Origin: Candidatus Skiveiella danica
GTDB lineage: Bacteria > Pseudomonadota > Gammaproteobacteria > Burkholderiales > Burkholderiaceae_C
Assembly (NCBI GenBank): GCA_016721925.1
Contig: JADKHE010000004.1
Location: 186,001-250,000, forward strand
Direction of reading: 5' to 3'
DNA: 64,000 nucleotides
How positions within the stretch are numbered: the stretch's first letter is position 1; every line of letters starts with the position of its first letter. This document shows positions 24,740 to 33,398 of the stretch, one piece after another. The position numbers and the translations under genes were made by a program. The notes below the pieces were generated by a model, which worked only from the letters and a program-made list of their open reading frames with translations, had not been told where the DNA came from and searched no databases.

Positions 24740-24908
24740 GGAGAGCCTTTCGGTCGGGTTGGCGGTGCGATCTGGTGATCCGGTGCCGGACGCCCGCCAA
24801 GGTTGCTGTGGAGTGCGATGCTAACGCGCCGTGCCGCGGCGATTGATGCGAAATCACGTCCTGATTGATGCGGCGGCAGGCTGTCGGGCGCGACGGGGGT
24901 GCGCGCGC

Positions 24909-25829
24909 TCAGCGCTTGCGCAGGTAACCGGGGGCGATCGCGGCCAGCGCGGCCGGCGTGATGCCCAGTGCGTCCAGGCCGGGCACGGTGCCGGTGGCGA
25001 CGTTGTCCACGGCCATCGAGTCCAGGTTGTCGCGGCTCATCAGCGGCTCGCCGGGCAGGCGTTCCATCAGCCAGGCCTGCAGGCGCGCCAGGGTCATGGG
25101 CAGTCCCAACACCGGGCGCCCGCGCCCTTGGTTGACGCCGGCGTATTGGCCGGCCAGGCGCACGAGGTCCCGCAGGGTGAAGACCTCGGGGCCGCAGGCC
25201 TCGAAGGTCTGGCCGATGGTGGCGTCGTCCTGCAAGCAGCGCATCACCGCCGCAGCCACGTCTTCCACCCAGACTGGCTGGAACCGAGTGTTCGCGCCGG
25301 CCAGCGGGATCAACGGGAACATCCGCTGCAGCTGGGCGAATACGTTCAAGAACTTGTCTTGCGCGCCGAAGATCACGCTCGGGCGCAGCACGGTCAGGTC
25401 CAGCGTGCCCGCTGTTGCTGCGGCCTGCAGCACGGCCTCGCCGCGCGCCTTGCTGCGCTGGTACATCGACGGACCGTCCAGGGCCGCGCCCAGCGCGCTG
25501 ATCTGCACCAGCCGGCGCACACCGGCCGCGGCGCAGGCGCGGGCGAGCTTCTTTGGCAGCTCGACATGCACCTGCTCAAAGGCCGCCTCGCTGCCATGCA
25601 GGATGGCCACCAGATTCACCAGCGCATCAGCGCCGGTGAGCAGGCGCACCAGCGTGGCCTCGTCGTGCACATCCCGGGGGACCATCGTGATCCCGGGCCG
25701 CCCTGCAAGGTGGCGGGCTTGCCCGGGATTGCGCGAGGGCACAGTGACGGGCCAGCCCGCATGTGACAGCAGGACGCAGATGCGGCGTCCGACAAAGCCG
25801 GTGCCACCGAGGATCAGGATGCGTTTCAT
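24909..25829 (-). CDS. NAD(P)-binding protein, complex I NDUFA9-like (atypical SDR)
   Basis: 306 residues starting MKRILILGGTGFVGRRICVL, a Rossmann motif of atypical short-chain dehydrogenases, followed by LVNLVAILHG, RLVQISALGA, YQRSKARGE and VLRPSVIFG, the pattern of NDUFA9-like proteins. The family binds NAD(P)H but a reaction is not established; in mitochondria the homologue is an accessory subunit of complex I. The ATG at 25829 sets the Rossmann motif at the N-terminus; the frame upstream to 25895 runs towards repeat R5. Confidence 0.85.
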   Translation of the reverse strand: MKRILILGGTGFVGRRICVLLSHAGWPVTVPSRNPGQARHLAGRPGITMVPRDVHDEATLVRLLTGADALVNLVAILHGSEAAFEQVHVELPKKLARACAAAGVRRLVQISALGAALDGPSMYQRSKARGEAVLQAAATAGTLDLTVLRPSVIFGAQDKFLNVFAQLQRMFPLIPLAGANTRFQPVWVEDVAAAVMRCLQDDATIGQTFEACGPEVFTLRDLVRLAGQYAGVNQGRGRPVLGLPMTLARLQAWLMERLPGEPLMSRDNLDSMAVDNVATGTVPGLDALGITPAALAAIAPGYLRKR

Positions 25830-25886
25830 GCTTTCAATGTAGCGCGCAAGTCTCCAACCTGCCCTTCTGACGGGTTTTTGACTGGA

Positions 25887-25940
25887 ATTTGGCACCTTCC
25901 CGGCGTCGCTCGGTCGCAGTCAGCTATCAGAAAAGGAGTA
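25887..25940 (+). repeat. Dispersed hairpin repeat, copy R5
   Basis: TTTGGCACCTTCCCGGCGTC is followed by GCTCGGTCGCAGT and then CAGCTATCAGAAAAGGAGTA. It is a degenerate copy with the standard order of core and tail. It lies in the divergent promoter region between the NDUFA9-like gene and the LysR gene. Confidence 0.55.
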
Positions 25941-25976
25941 ACTCGGGTTCCTGCCGCGGCGCTTATCATCCGCAGC

Positions 25977-26909
25977 ATGGAAACCAAGTGGCTTGAAGAC
26001 TTCGTCAGCCTGGCCGAAACCCGCAGCTTCAGCCGCTCGGCCCAGCTTCGTCATATCACCCAGCCGGCGTTTTCGCGGCGCATCCAGTCGCTGGAAGCCT
26101 GGGCCGGCACCGACCTGGTGGATCGCAGCTCCTACCCCACGCGCCTCACGCCGGCCGGGCAGACGCTGTACGACCAGTCGCTGGAGATGCTTCAGGCCTT
26201 GCAGACCACACGGGCCATGCTGCGCGGCCACGCCACCGCAGGCCATGACGTGATCGAGTTCGCGGTGCCGCACACGCTGGCCTTCACCTTCTTCCCGGCC
26301 TGGATGTCGAGCCTGCGCGAATCGTTCGGGCCGATCAAGAGCCGGCTGATCGCGCTGAATGTGCACGATGCGGTGATGCGCCTGGTCGAAGGCGGCTGCG
26401 ACGTGCTCATCGCCTATCACCATGCCTCACAGCCGCTGCAGCTCGACCCCGACCGCTACGAGATGGTGCGTCTCGGGCAGGAAATGCTGGCACCCTATGT
26501 CAAGGCGGATGCGGATGGTGCGCCGCTGTTCTGTCTGCCGGGACGTCCGGGCCAGCCCTTGCCCTACCTGGGCTATGCGCCCGGCGCCTATCTGGGGCGG
26601 GTGGCGGACCTGATCCTCAAGGACGCGGGCACCGCCATCCACCTGGATCGCGTGTACGAGACCGACATGGCCGAAGGCCTGAAGGTCATGGCTCTGGAAG
26701 GCCATGGCGTGGCCTTCCTGCCCTACAGCGCCGTTAAGAAGGAGCTGCGCGAACGCAAGCTCGTCAAGGCCACGCCGCCTGGAATGACCGGTTTGGAGCT
26801 GCTCATGGATGTCCGGGCTTATCGGGGAAAACCCTCGACCAAAGAGGCCTCCAAGGGCCCGGCGCAGGCGCTTTGGGCCTTTCTGGAGGCCCAATCCGCA
26901 GCGGCATAG
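25977..26909 (+). CDS. LysR-type regulator, HypT (YjiE)-like
   Basis: 310 residues. The N-terminal winged helix METKWLEDFVSLAETRSFSR, then SAQLRHITQPAFSRRIQSLE, closely follows E. coli HypT (ETKWL, FS, SQPAFSRRI), a hypochlorite-responsive LysR protein. The C-terminal effector domain is complete (HTLAFTFFPAWMSSL, GHGVAFLPYSAVKKELRE). The oxidant-sensing Met residues of HypT were not checked by alignment. It lies upstream of gltIJKL in the same direction, so control of that transporter is an alternative. The ATG at 25977 was chosen by family N-terminus. Confidence 0.85.
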   Translation: METKWLEDFVSLAETRSFSRSAQLRHITQPAFSRRIQSLEAWAGTDLVDRSSYPTRLTPAGQTLYDQSLEMLQALQTTRAMLRGHATAGHDVIEFAVPHTLAFTFFPAWMSSLRESFGPIKSRLIALNVHDAVMRLVEGGCDVLIAYHHASQPLQLDPDRYEMVRLGQEMLAPYVKADADGAPLFCLPGRPGQPLPYLGYAPGAYLGRVADLILKDAGTAIHLDRVYETDMAEGLKVMALEGHGVAFLPYSAVKKELRERKLVKATPPGMTGLELLMDVRAYRGKPSTKEASKGPAQALWAFLEAQSAAA

Positions 26910-26918
26910 GAGGATCGG

Positions 26919-26947
26919 ACCGGTTATACATTTCTTGCATAACCGGT
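26919..26947. promoter_or_regulatory. Inverted repeat after the LysR gene
   Basis: ACCGGTTAT and ATAACCGGT form a perfect 9-base inverted repeat around an 11-base spacer, 10 bases after the LysR stop. No T-run follows, so it is either a weak terminator or an operator upstream of gltI. The rest of the gap to 27199 shows no gene. Confidence 0.45.
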
Positions 26948-27199
26948 GTGTGAATTGGCATTGGTCATTCATGAGGCCGCCATTTACAGTTCGCGCCGTT
27001 GCAGAAAGCGGCCGGCGCCGAACCCAGTGGGTGGTGCCGACCGATGTGAGACCGTACGGGCATGAAGCCTGCTTGTGTGCAGGCGCCGGCTCAAGATGCG
27101 TGTTTCCACGCACAAGGGTTTTCCGGGTTTACCCGCCAAGCCGAATGCCTAGAATTTGTTCACCCGGTTTTTTTACCTTTATCAACGCAAGGAATCTGT

Positions 27200-28099
27200 A
27201 TGAAGAAGCATCTGATCGCTTTTGCCGTGATGGCCCTCGCCGCCGGCGGCGCCATGGCCCAGGCCAATGACACGATCGCCAAGGTCAAGGCCTCCGGCAG
27301 CGTCACGATGGGAGTTCGCGATTCGTCCGGCGCCCTGTCCTATACCCTCGGAGACGGCAAGTACGCGGGTTACCACGTCGAGCTGTGCCAGCGCATCATC
27401 GCCAACCTGGAAAAGGCCGCCGGCAAGAAGCTGGAAGTCAAATACCAGTCGGTCACCTCCCAGAACCGCATTCCCTTGGTGCAAAACGGCACCGTGGACA
27501 TCGAGTGCGGCTCCACCACCAACAACGCCACACGCCAGAAGGACGTGGCTTTTGCCGACACCACCTTCGTCGAGGAAGTGCGCATCGCGGTCAAGGCCAG
27601 CTCGGGCATCACCTCGATTGCGCAGCTCAATGGCAAGAACGTCGCCACCACCACGGGCACCACCTCGGTGCAGACCCTGCGCAAGAACGAGCGCGCCAGT
27701 GGCATCGACTTCAAGGAGATCTTCGGCAAGGACCATGCCGACAGCTTCCTGCTGCTCGAGTCCGGCCGCGCCGAGGCCTTCGTGATGGACGGCTCCATCC
27801 TGGCCGGCAACATCGCCAACGCCAAGAACCCGGCCGATTTCAAGATCGTCGGTGAAATCCTGTCGGTCGAGCCGATCGCCATCATGCTGCGCAAGGACGA
27901 CCCGGCCTTCAAGAAGCTGGCCGACGACACGCTGAAGGACCTGATGAAGTCGGGCGAAATCCTGAAGATCTACGACAAGTGGTTCGTGCAGCCGATCCCG
28001 CCGAAGAACGTCAGGGTCGGCCTGCCCGCCAGCGAGAGCACCAAGGCGGCCTGGGCGAACCCGAACGACAAGCCGATGGAAGACTACGCCAAGAAGTAA
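27200..28099 (+). CDS. gltI: Glutamate/aspartate ABC transporter periplasmic binding protein
   Basis: A 299-residue family 3 solute-binding protein. The signal peptide MKKHLIAFAVMALAAGGAMA is cleaved before QANDT. The segments SGSVTMGVRDSSGALSYTLG, YQSVTSQNRIPLVQNGTVDI and ECGSTTNNATRQ are characteristic of GltI, which delivers glutamate and aspartate to GltJK. The ATG at 27200 has AAGGAA upstream. It is the first gene of the gltIJKL operon, and a stem-loop follows it, which would lower expression of the membrane genes relative to this abundant protein. Confidence 0.93.
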   Translation: MKKHLIAFAVMALAAGGAMAQANDTIAKVKASGSVTMGVRDSSGALSYTLGDGKYAGYHVELCQRIIANLEKAAGKKLEVKYQSVTSQNRIPLVQNGTVDIECGSTTNNATRQKDVAFADTTFVEEVRIAVKASSGITSIAQLNGKNVATTTGTTSVQTLRKNERASGIDFKEIFGKDHADSFLLLESGRAEAFVMDGSILAGNIANAKNPADFKIVGEILSVEPIAIMLRKDDPAFKKLADDTLKDLMKSGEILKIYDKWFVQPIPPKNVRVGLPASESTKAAWANPNDKPMEDYAKK

Positions 28100-28123
28100 G
28101 TCTCTGATCTGACGGGCACACGG

Positions 28124-28162
28124 ACCCCGCCGGGGCATGGCCTGCGGCGGGGTTCTTGTTCA
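28124..28162 (+). terminator. Stem-loop between gltI and gltJ (attenuator)
   Basis: ACCCCGCC and GGCGGGGT pair around a 14-base loop, followed by TCTTGTTC. An imperfect terminator at this point is common in binding-protein operons and gives differential expression. Confidence 0.55.
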
Positions 28163-28229
28163 GGCGGTCGGTGCGGCACAGGTGCGCGACCAAGAGGATA
28201 CCGGTGGGACAACCCTTGCGGAGATCGAC

Positions 28230-28952
28230 ATGACGTGGGACTGGCAGGTTTTCTTGAGCGACGACGGCAGCGGCCGGACGTACCTTCAATGGATGATGGA
28301 CGCCTGGAGCTGGACGCTGGCGGTGGCCGGTTGTTCCTGGGTGGTGGCGGTGTCGCTCGGCGGCATCATGGGCACCTTGCGCACGCTGCCGAACAGCCCC
28401 TGGCTGGTGCGCCTGGCCAACGTCTGGGTGGAACTGTTTCGCAACATTCCGCTGCTGGTGCAGATCTTTCTCTGGTATTTCGTGGTGCCCAAGGTGATCC
28501 CCGCGTTCCAGCAGGTGCCGGGCTTTGTGCTGGTGGTGTTTGCCCTGGGCTTCTTCACCTCGGCGCGGATTGCCGAGCAGGTGCGGGCCGGGGTTCAAGC
28601 CCTGCCCAAGGGCCAGCGCTATGCCGGCATGGCGCTGGGTTTCACGACGGCGCAGACCTACCGGTACGTGATCCTGCCGATGGCCTTTCGCATCATCCTG
28701 CCGCCGTTAACCAGCGAGTCGATGAACCTGCTGAAGAACTCGTCGGTGGCGTTTGCCGTGTCGATCGCCGAGCTGACGATGTTCGCGATGCAGGCGCAGG
28801 AAGAGACCTCGCGCGGCATCGAGGTGTACCTCGCGGTGACGATCCTCTACGCGATCTCGGCGTTTGCCGTGAACCGCGTGTTCGGCTTCATCGAGACCAA
28901 GGTCCGCATCCCCGGCTTCATCGTCGCGGGTGGCACCGGCGGGGGGCACTGA
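28230..28952 (+). CDS. gltJ: Glutamate/aspartate ABC transporter permease GltJ
   Basis: A 240-residue inner-membrane permease of the HisM family, with several transmembrane helices and the EAA loop (EQVRAGVQALPKGQRYAGMA, then LGFTTAQTYRYVILP) that contacts the ATPase. The conserved VELFRNIPLLVQIFLWYF segment is typical of GltJ. It forms a heterodimeric channel with GltK. The ATG at 28230 was chosen; the frame extends upstream into the stem-loop region. Confidence 0.92.
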   Translation: MTWDWQVFLSDDGSGRTYLQWMMDAWSWTLAVAGCSWVVAVSLGGIMGTLRTLPNSPWLVRLANVWVELFRNIPLLVQIFLWYFVVPKVIPAFQQVPGFVLVVFALGFFTSARIAEQVRAGVQALPKGQRYAGMALGFTTAQTYRYVILPMAFRIILPPLTSESMNLLKNSSVAFAVSIAELTMFAMQAQEETSRGIEVYLAVTILYAISAFAVNRVFGFIETKVRIPGFIVAGGTGGGH

Positions 28953-28953
28953 C

Positions 28954-29640
28954 ATGCTTGGCCTTGATCTCACTTTTCTCAACTGGGATGTTCTCAGCAA
29001 ATTCGTGCTGGGCGGTTTGCGCTTCAGCGTGCAGTTGACCGTCGTGGCCACCTTGGGCGGCATCCTGCTGGGCACGGTGCTGGCGCTGATGCGGCTGTCC
29101 GGCAACAAGGTGCTGGCCCTGCCCGCCACCATCTACGTCAACGGCATGCGCTCGATCCCGCTGGTGATGGTGATCCTCTGGTTCTTCCTGCTGGTGCCGA
29201 GCTGGGTCTACGGTTACCTGCCGGGCGGCATGAACAACCGGGCCGAATACTCGGCCTACATCACCTTTATCGCCTTCGAGGCGGCGTACTTCAGCGAAAT
29301 CATGCGCGCGGGCATCCAGTCAATTCCGCGCGGCCAGGTGTTTGCCGGGCAGGCGCTGGGCATGACCTATGCCCAGAACATGCGCCTGGTGGTGCTGCCG
29401 CAGGCCTTTCGCAACATGCTGCCGGTGCTGCTCACGCAGACCATCATCCTGTTCCAGGACACCTCGCTGGTCTACGCCATCGGCGCCTACGACATGCTCA
29501 AGGGCTTCACCACCGCCGGCAAGATCTACGGGCGCCCCGAAGAGGCCTACCTGCTGGCCGCCGTGGTCTATTTCGCGATCTGCTACGGCCTGTCCTGGTC
29601 GGTCAAGCGGTTGCAGGCGAAGATCGCCATCGTTCGTTGA
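28954..29640 (+). CDS. gltK: Glutamate/aspartate ABC transporter permease GltK
   Basis: A 228-residue partner permease. The conserved segments are YVNGMRSIPLVMVILWFFLL, the EAA loop EIMRAGIQSIPRGQVFAGQA followed by LGMTYAQNMRLVVLPQAFRN, and FQDTSLVYAIG. It starts one base after the gltJ stop, so translation is coupled. Confidence 0.92.
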   Translation: MLGLDLTFLNWDVLSKFVLGGLRFSVQLTVVATLGGILLGTVLALMRLSGNKVLALPATIYVNGMRSIPLVMVILWFFLLVPSWVYGYLPGGMNNRAEYSAYITFIAFEAAYFSEIMRAGIQSIPRGQVFAGQALGMTYAQNMRLVVLPQAFRNMLPVLLTQTIILFQDTSLVYAIGAYDMLKGFTTAGKIYGRPEEAYLLAAVVYFAICYGLSWSVKRLQAKIAIVR

Positions 29641-29655
29641 GCATCGGAGAGAAAC

Positions 29656-30393
29656 ATGATCGAAATCAAAAACGTGTCCAAGTGGTATGGCCCGGTGCAG
29701 GTGCTCAACGACTGTTCGGTCAGCATCGCCAAGGGCGATGTGGTGGTGGTCTGCGGGCCGTCAGGCTCCGGCAAGTCCACCCTGATCAAGACGGTCAACG
29801 GCCTGGAGCCGATCCAGAAGGGTGAAATCTCGGTCAACGGCATCAGCCTGTACGACGCCAAGACCGACCTGCCCAAGCTGCGCTCGCACGTGGGCATGGT
29901 GTTCCAGAGTTTCGAGCTGTTTCCGCACTTGTCTGTGACGGAAAACCTGACGATCGCGCAGATCAAGGTGCTGGGCCGCACGCCCGACGAAGCCAGGACC
30001 CGCGGCCTCAAGATGCTCGACCGCGTGGGCCTGATGGCGCACAAGGACAAGTTTCCCGGCCAGCTCTCGGGCGGGCAGCAGCAGCGCGTGGCCATTGCCC
30101 GTGCGCTGTCGATGGACCCGATCGTGATGCTGTTCGACGAGCCGACCTCCGCGCTCGACCCGGAAATGGTCGGCGAGGTGCTGGACGTGATGGTGCACCT
30201 GGCCAAGGAAGGCATGACCATGATGGTCGTCACGCACGAGATGGGCTTCGCCCGCAAGGTGGCCAACCGCGTGATCTTCATCGACGTCGGCGGCCGCATC
30301 CTGGAAGACTGCTCCAAGGACGAGTTCTTCGGCCACCCCGAGAACCGGCAGGCACGCACCAAGGACTTCCTCAACAAGATCCTGGCGCACTGA
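29656..30393 (+). CDS. gltL: Glutamate/aspartate ABC transporter ATPase GltL
   Basis: A 245-residue ABC ATPase: Walker A GPSGSGKST, Q-loop VFQSFELFPH, signature LSGGQQQR, Walker B VMLFDEPTSALDPE and the H-loop VVTHEMGFA. It is the last gene of the operon, 15 bases after gltK, followed by a stem-loop. Confidence 0.94.
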   Translation: MIEIKNVSKWYGPVQVLNDCSVSIAKGDVVVVCGPSGSGKSTLIKTVNGLEPIQKGEISVNGISLYDAKTDLPKLRSHVGMVFQSFELFPHLSVTENLTIAQIKVLGRTPDEARTRGLKMLDRVGLMAHKDKFPGQLSGGQQQRVAIARALSMDPIVMLFDEPTSALDPEMVGEVLDVMVHLAKEGMTMMVVTHEMGFARKVANRVIFIDVGGRILEDCSKDEFFGHPENRQARTKDFLNKILAH

Positions 30394-30474
30394 GCGCCAC
30401 GCGATCCGCCCGGCGTCCTGGCCGGCCGGAAACGAGCCGGCGACGGCGGGCGAATGGCGCCGTTCGTGTCCCCC

Positions 30475-30500
30475 GACGAGGGCATGGCGCCCTCGTCTCC
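30475..30500 (+). terminator. Stem-loop after the glt operon
   Basis: GACGAGGGC and GCCCTCGTC form a perfect 9-base stem with loop ATGGC. The run after it is pyrimidine-rich (TCCTCC) rather than a T-tract, so termination efficiency is uncertain. Confidence 0.5.
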
Positions 30501-30594
30501 TCCTTGACCTCACTGCACACAGCGCCCCAGGGCAGCGCGGGGACGTGGCCTTGCCTGGACTTGCAGGCCCGGGGAGGTCTGGGACAATGCTGGC

Positions 30595-31629
30595 ATGACA
30601 CGTGAAATCACCCTGACCCGCCCCGACGACTGGCACCTGCACGTGCGCGACGGCGCCGCGCTGGAGACCGTGGTGCCGCACACCGCCGCGCAATTCGCCC
30701 GCGCGATCATCATGCCCAACCTCAAGCCGCCAGTGACCACCGCGGCCCAGGCCGTGGCCTACCGCGATCGCATCCGCTCCGCCGTGCCCGCCGGCATGGC
30801 CTTCGAGCCGTTGATGACGCTGTACCTCACCGACAACTTGCCACCCGATGAAATCCGCCGCGCCAAGGAGGCGGGCGTGGTGGCTGTCAAGCTCTATCCT
30901 GCGGGGGCCACCACCAACAGCGATGCGGGCGTGACTGACATTCGCAAGACCTACGCCACGCTGGAAGCCATGCAGCGCGAAGGCATCCTGCTGCTGGTGC
31001 ACGGCGAGGTCACCAGCCCGGATATCGACCTGTTCGACCGAGAGGCGGTGTTCATCGAGGAGCAGCTGATGCCGTTGCGCCGCGATTTCCCCGAGCTGAA
31101 AGTCGTGATGGAGCACATCACCACGAAGGAGGCCGCGCAGTACGTGGCGTCGGCAGACCGCTACCTGGGCGCCACCCTCACGGCGCACCACCTGCTTTAC
31201 AACCGCAACGCCATCTTCACCGGCGGCATCCGTCCGCATTACTACTGCCTGCCGGTGCTCAAGCGAGAGACCCATCGCGTGGCGCTGGTTGCGGCGGCCA
31301 CCAGCGGCAACCCCAAGTTCTTCCTCGGCACCGACAGCGCGCCGCACCCGGCGCACCTGAAGGAGCACGCCACCGGTTGCGCCGGCTGCTACACCGCGCA
31401 TGCGGCGATGGAGATGTATGCCGAGGCCTTCGACGCCGTCGGCGCGCTCGACAAGCTCGAAGGCTTCGCGAGCTTTTTCGGCGCCGACTTCTATGGCCTG
31501 CCGCGCAACACCGGCACCATCACCCTGCGCAAGGAAAGCTGGACGCCGCCGGAGAGTTTTGCCTTCGGCGAGGCCGAACTCAAACCGCTGCGTTCGGGCG
31601 AGGCGCTGCCGTGGCGGTTGGCGGTCTGA
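30595..31629 (+). CDS. pyrC: Dihydroorotase, class II (PyrC)
   Basis: A 344-residue zinc amidohydrolase that closes carbamoyl-aspartate to dihydroorotate in pyrimidine synthesis. Metal ligands are visible in RPDDWHLHVRDG, in KLYPAGATTNS (carboxylated Lys), in VHGEVT and VMEHITTK, and in FLGTDSAPHPAHLKE (catalytic Asp). The length and all motifs match E. coli-type PyrC. A GACAAT hexamer just upstream of the ATG could be a -10 element. Confidence 0.96.
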   Translation: MTREITLTRPDDWHLHVRDGAALETVVPHTAAQFARAIIMPNLKPPVTTAAQAVAYRDRIRSAVPAGMAFEPLMTLYLTDNLPPDEIRRAKEAGVVAVKLYPAGATTNSDAGVTDIRKTYATLEAMQREGILLLVHGEVTSPDIDLFDREAVFIEEQLMPLRRDFPELKVVMEHITTKEAAQYVASADRYLGATLTAHHLLYNRNAIFTGGIRPHYYCLPVLKRETHRVALVAAATSGNPKFFLGTDSAPHPAHLKEHATGCAGCYTAHAAMEMYAEAFDAVGALDKLEGFASFFGADFYGLPRNTGTITLRKESWTPPESFAFGEAELKPLRSGEALPWRLAV

Positions 31630-31658
31630 ATACAGATTCGAGCGCATGAAAGGGCGTT

Positions 31659-32516
31659 ATGGTCATCAACGGAACCGTCGCGAACAGTATTCAAGCCGCG
31701 TTACTGATCGACGTTGACAACTTTCACGATCCAGATCAACTCCGGGCAATCCACAGCCAGTTTGGTCAGATCGCTGGCAAAGGGTTTACGTGTCATGTGC
31801 ATGGCGATCCCAAACATCTGTTCAAGGAAGAACTCAAACCGGTTTGGCAGGAACTGGCTGCGCGACTGTTGCCATTCCTGCCACTGAACAAGAATACAAC
31901 CGATGCGGGACTGATCGTTGACGCTCTGATGCTTCACTTCAAGCAGGGGACTCGGCGTTTCGGAATAGCGTCGGGAGACGCCGACTTCGCACCGTTGTCA
32001 TTGCAGTTGAGGGAGTTGGGGTGCGAGGTCACCTGTTTTGCCAAGAAATCGATTGCTTTTGAGGCGATGGTTTCTTTCTATGACCGCGTGGTGCGCTTCG
32101 ATGTTTTGTCTGTCAAGTCGGAGCCAGCACCGCCTGTAGCAGCTCCTGCGTCGGTTGTGGACAGCAATCACTCGAAGCCGGAACAAAGCAGTCAAGTCGG
32201 GATGCAGCTCAGCACGCCTTCGAAGATCTCCTCCGAGACCAAGGGACCAGCGCCGACGTTTGTGACGCAATCCGCCCCGCCTACGCAGCCCTCTGCAGAT
32301 GAAGCGGCGATCGCGAGGAAAATCCTCGGTGCTGTTGGCTTGTGGCGCCCCCACACGATCAAGCAACTCAATCAGTTGGGTACTCCCTTGCGAGAATCGG
32401 GCATCAAGTCGGGAAACGCCCCGTTGCATCAGCTGTTCCGCAAGTGTCCTGCGTTCTTCACTGTGCTTCCCTTGAAGGGCGCGCCAAAACAGGTTCGTTT
32501 GGAGAGGTCACTCTGA
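31659..32516 (+). CDS. NYN-domain (PIN-like) putative RNase with C-terminal winged-helix-like region
   Basis: 285 residues. The N-terminal NYN domain starts AALLIDVDNF and contains DALMLHF and the Asp-rich FGIASGDADFAPL, the acidic residues that bind metal in PIN-like nucleases, then ELGCEVTCFAKKS. A linker of about 70 residues rich in Pro/Ser follows, then AIARKILGAVGLWRPHTIKQ leading to a short basic domain that recalls OST-HTH/LOTUS folds. The GC content is lower than both neighbours, and it separates pyrC from DUF3025. An RNA-cleaving role is inferred from the fold only. Confidence 0.78.
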   Translation: MVINGTVANSIQAALLIDVDNFHDPDQLRAIHSQFGQIAGKGFTCHVHGDPKHLFKEELKPVWQELAARLLPFLPLNKNTTDAGLIVDALMLHFKQGTRRFGIASGDADFAPLSLQLRELGCEVTCFAKKSIAFEAMVSFYDRVVRFDVLSVKSEPAPPVAAPASVVDSNHSKPEQSSQVGMQLSTPSKISSETKGPAPTFVTQSAPPTQPSADEAAIARKILGAVGLWRPHTIKQLNQLGTPLRESGIKSGNAPLHQLFRKCPAFFTVLPLKGAPKQVRLERSL

Positions 32517-33292
32517 ACTGTCGCGCAGACTCCGAGGAGCGAAAATTTCCTGCGCTCGACTGGGCAACGCCTTGGAACGCACCGTTTGCCGACGATGGTG
32601 CTGCAGTTCGGACGGCTTGGGACGACGGTGAAGGCCTCCCTGAAGCGCTGACGCAACGCATCGGCGCCGACGGGCCACATTTCGTGCCGCAGGCCGAGCT
32701 ACCGCCGGGAACGGCCTACGAGCAATTCATCTTCGAAGCCGGCCAGGTCCCTACCCGCGAGAACCTGCACGACTTTTTCAATGCGCTGTGCTGGATGCGG
32801 TTTCCGCGCACCAAGAAGCGACTGAACGAGTTGCAGGCTGCCGAGATTGCTGCCGCCGGCATCCAGGCCGTGCGGGGGCCGGTGCGCGACGCGTGCACCG
32901 TGTTCGACGAGAACGCTGCGCTGCTGCACGCACCGGATCGGCTGTGGGACGCGCTGGCCCGACGCGAATGGGCGCGGCTGTTCGGCGAAATGCGCCCGCT
33001 GTGGCGCCAGGCGCAACTCCTGGTGTTCGGCCATGCGGCGCTGGAGAAGCTCGTTTCACCCTACAAATCCATCACGGTGCACGTCTGGCGTGTCGACGCG
33101 CCCTGGGTGGACCCTCGCACCCTCGACGCCTGGCTGGCGGATGACCTGAAGCCGGCGAAGCTGGCGGCCAAGCCCTTTGTGCCCCTGCCGGTGCTGGGTG
33201 TGCCGGGCTGGTGGCCGGCCAACGAAGATCCAGGGTTCTATGCCGATCCGCAGGTCTTTCGTCCCCTGCGCCGGGAGGCGCCGGCACAATAA
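32444..33292 (+). CDS. DUF3025 protein with unclear start
   Basis: The conserved part begins near 32548 (FPALDWATPWNAPF) and continues through AYEQFIFEAGQVPTRENLHD, FNALCWMRFPRTKKRLNELQ and a C-terminal VHVWRVDAPW, which identify DUF3025; its function is unknown. No ATG, GTG or TTG lies near the natural start. The GTG at 32444 is inside the NYN gene and a CTG at 32513 overlaps its stop. A good Shine-Dalgarno (GAGGAG at 32533) is not followed by an in-frame start codon, so the start may have been lost when the NYN gene arrived, or a small indel may be present. Confidence 0.7.
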   Translation: MSCVLHCASLEGRAKTGSFGEVTLNCRADSEERKFPALDWATPWNAPFADDGAAVRTAWDDGEGLPEALTQRIGADGPHFVPQAELPPGTAYEQFIFEAGQVPTRENLHDFFNALCWMRFPRTKKRLNELQAAEIAAAGIQAVRGPVRDACTVFDENAALLHAPDRLWDALARREWARLFGEMRPLWRQAQLLVFGHAALEKLVSPYKSITVHVWRVDAPWVDPRTLDAWLADDLKPAKLAAKPFVPLPVLGVPGWWPANEDPGFYADPQVFRPLRREAPAQ

Positions 33293-33398
33293 CCGCAGAG
33301 CTCGTCGGAATTCAGTCCCGGATTCTTGATTTCCAGCGGCACGCCCCTACCATTCTGGCCATTCATCCCCCGATACCGGGGCCTTTCGGAAAGAAACC

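Noticed and set aside
33295..33345. A possible further REP-like unit (GGAATTCAGTCCCGGATTC).
   Set aside because: The stem and loop do not align with the three accepted units.
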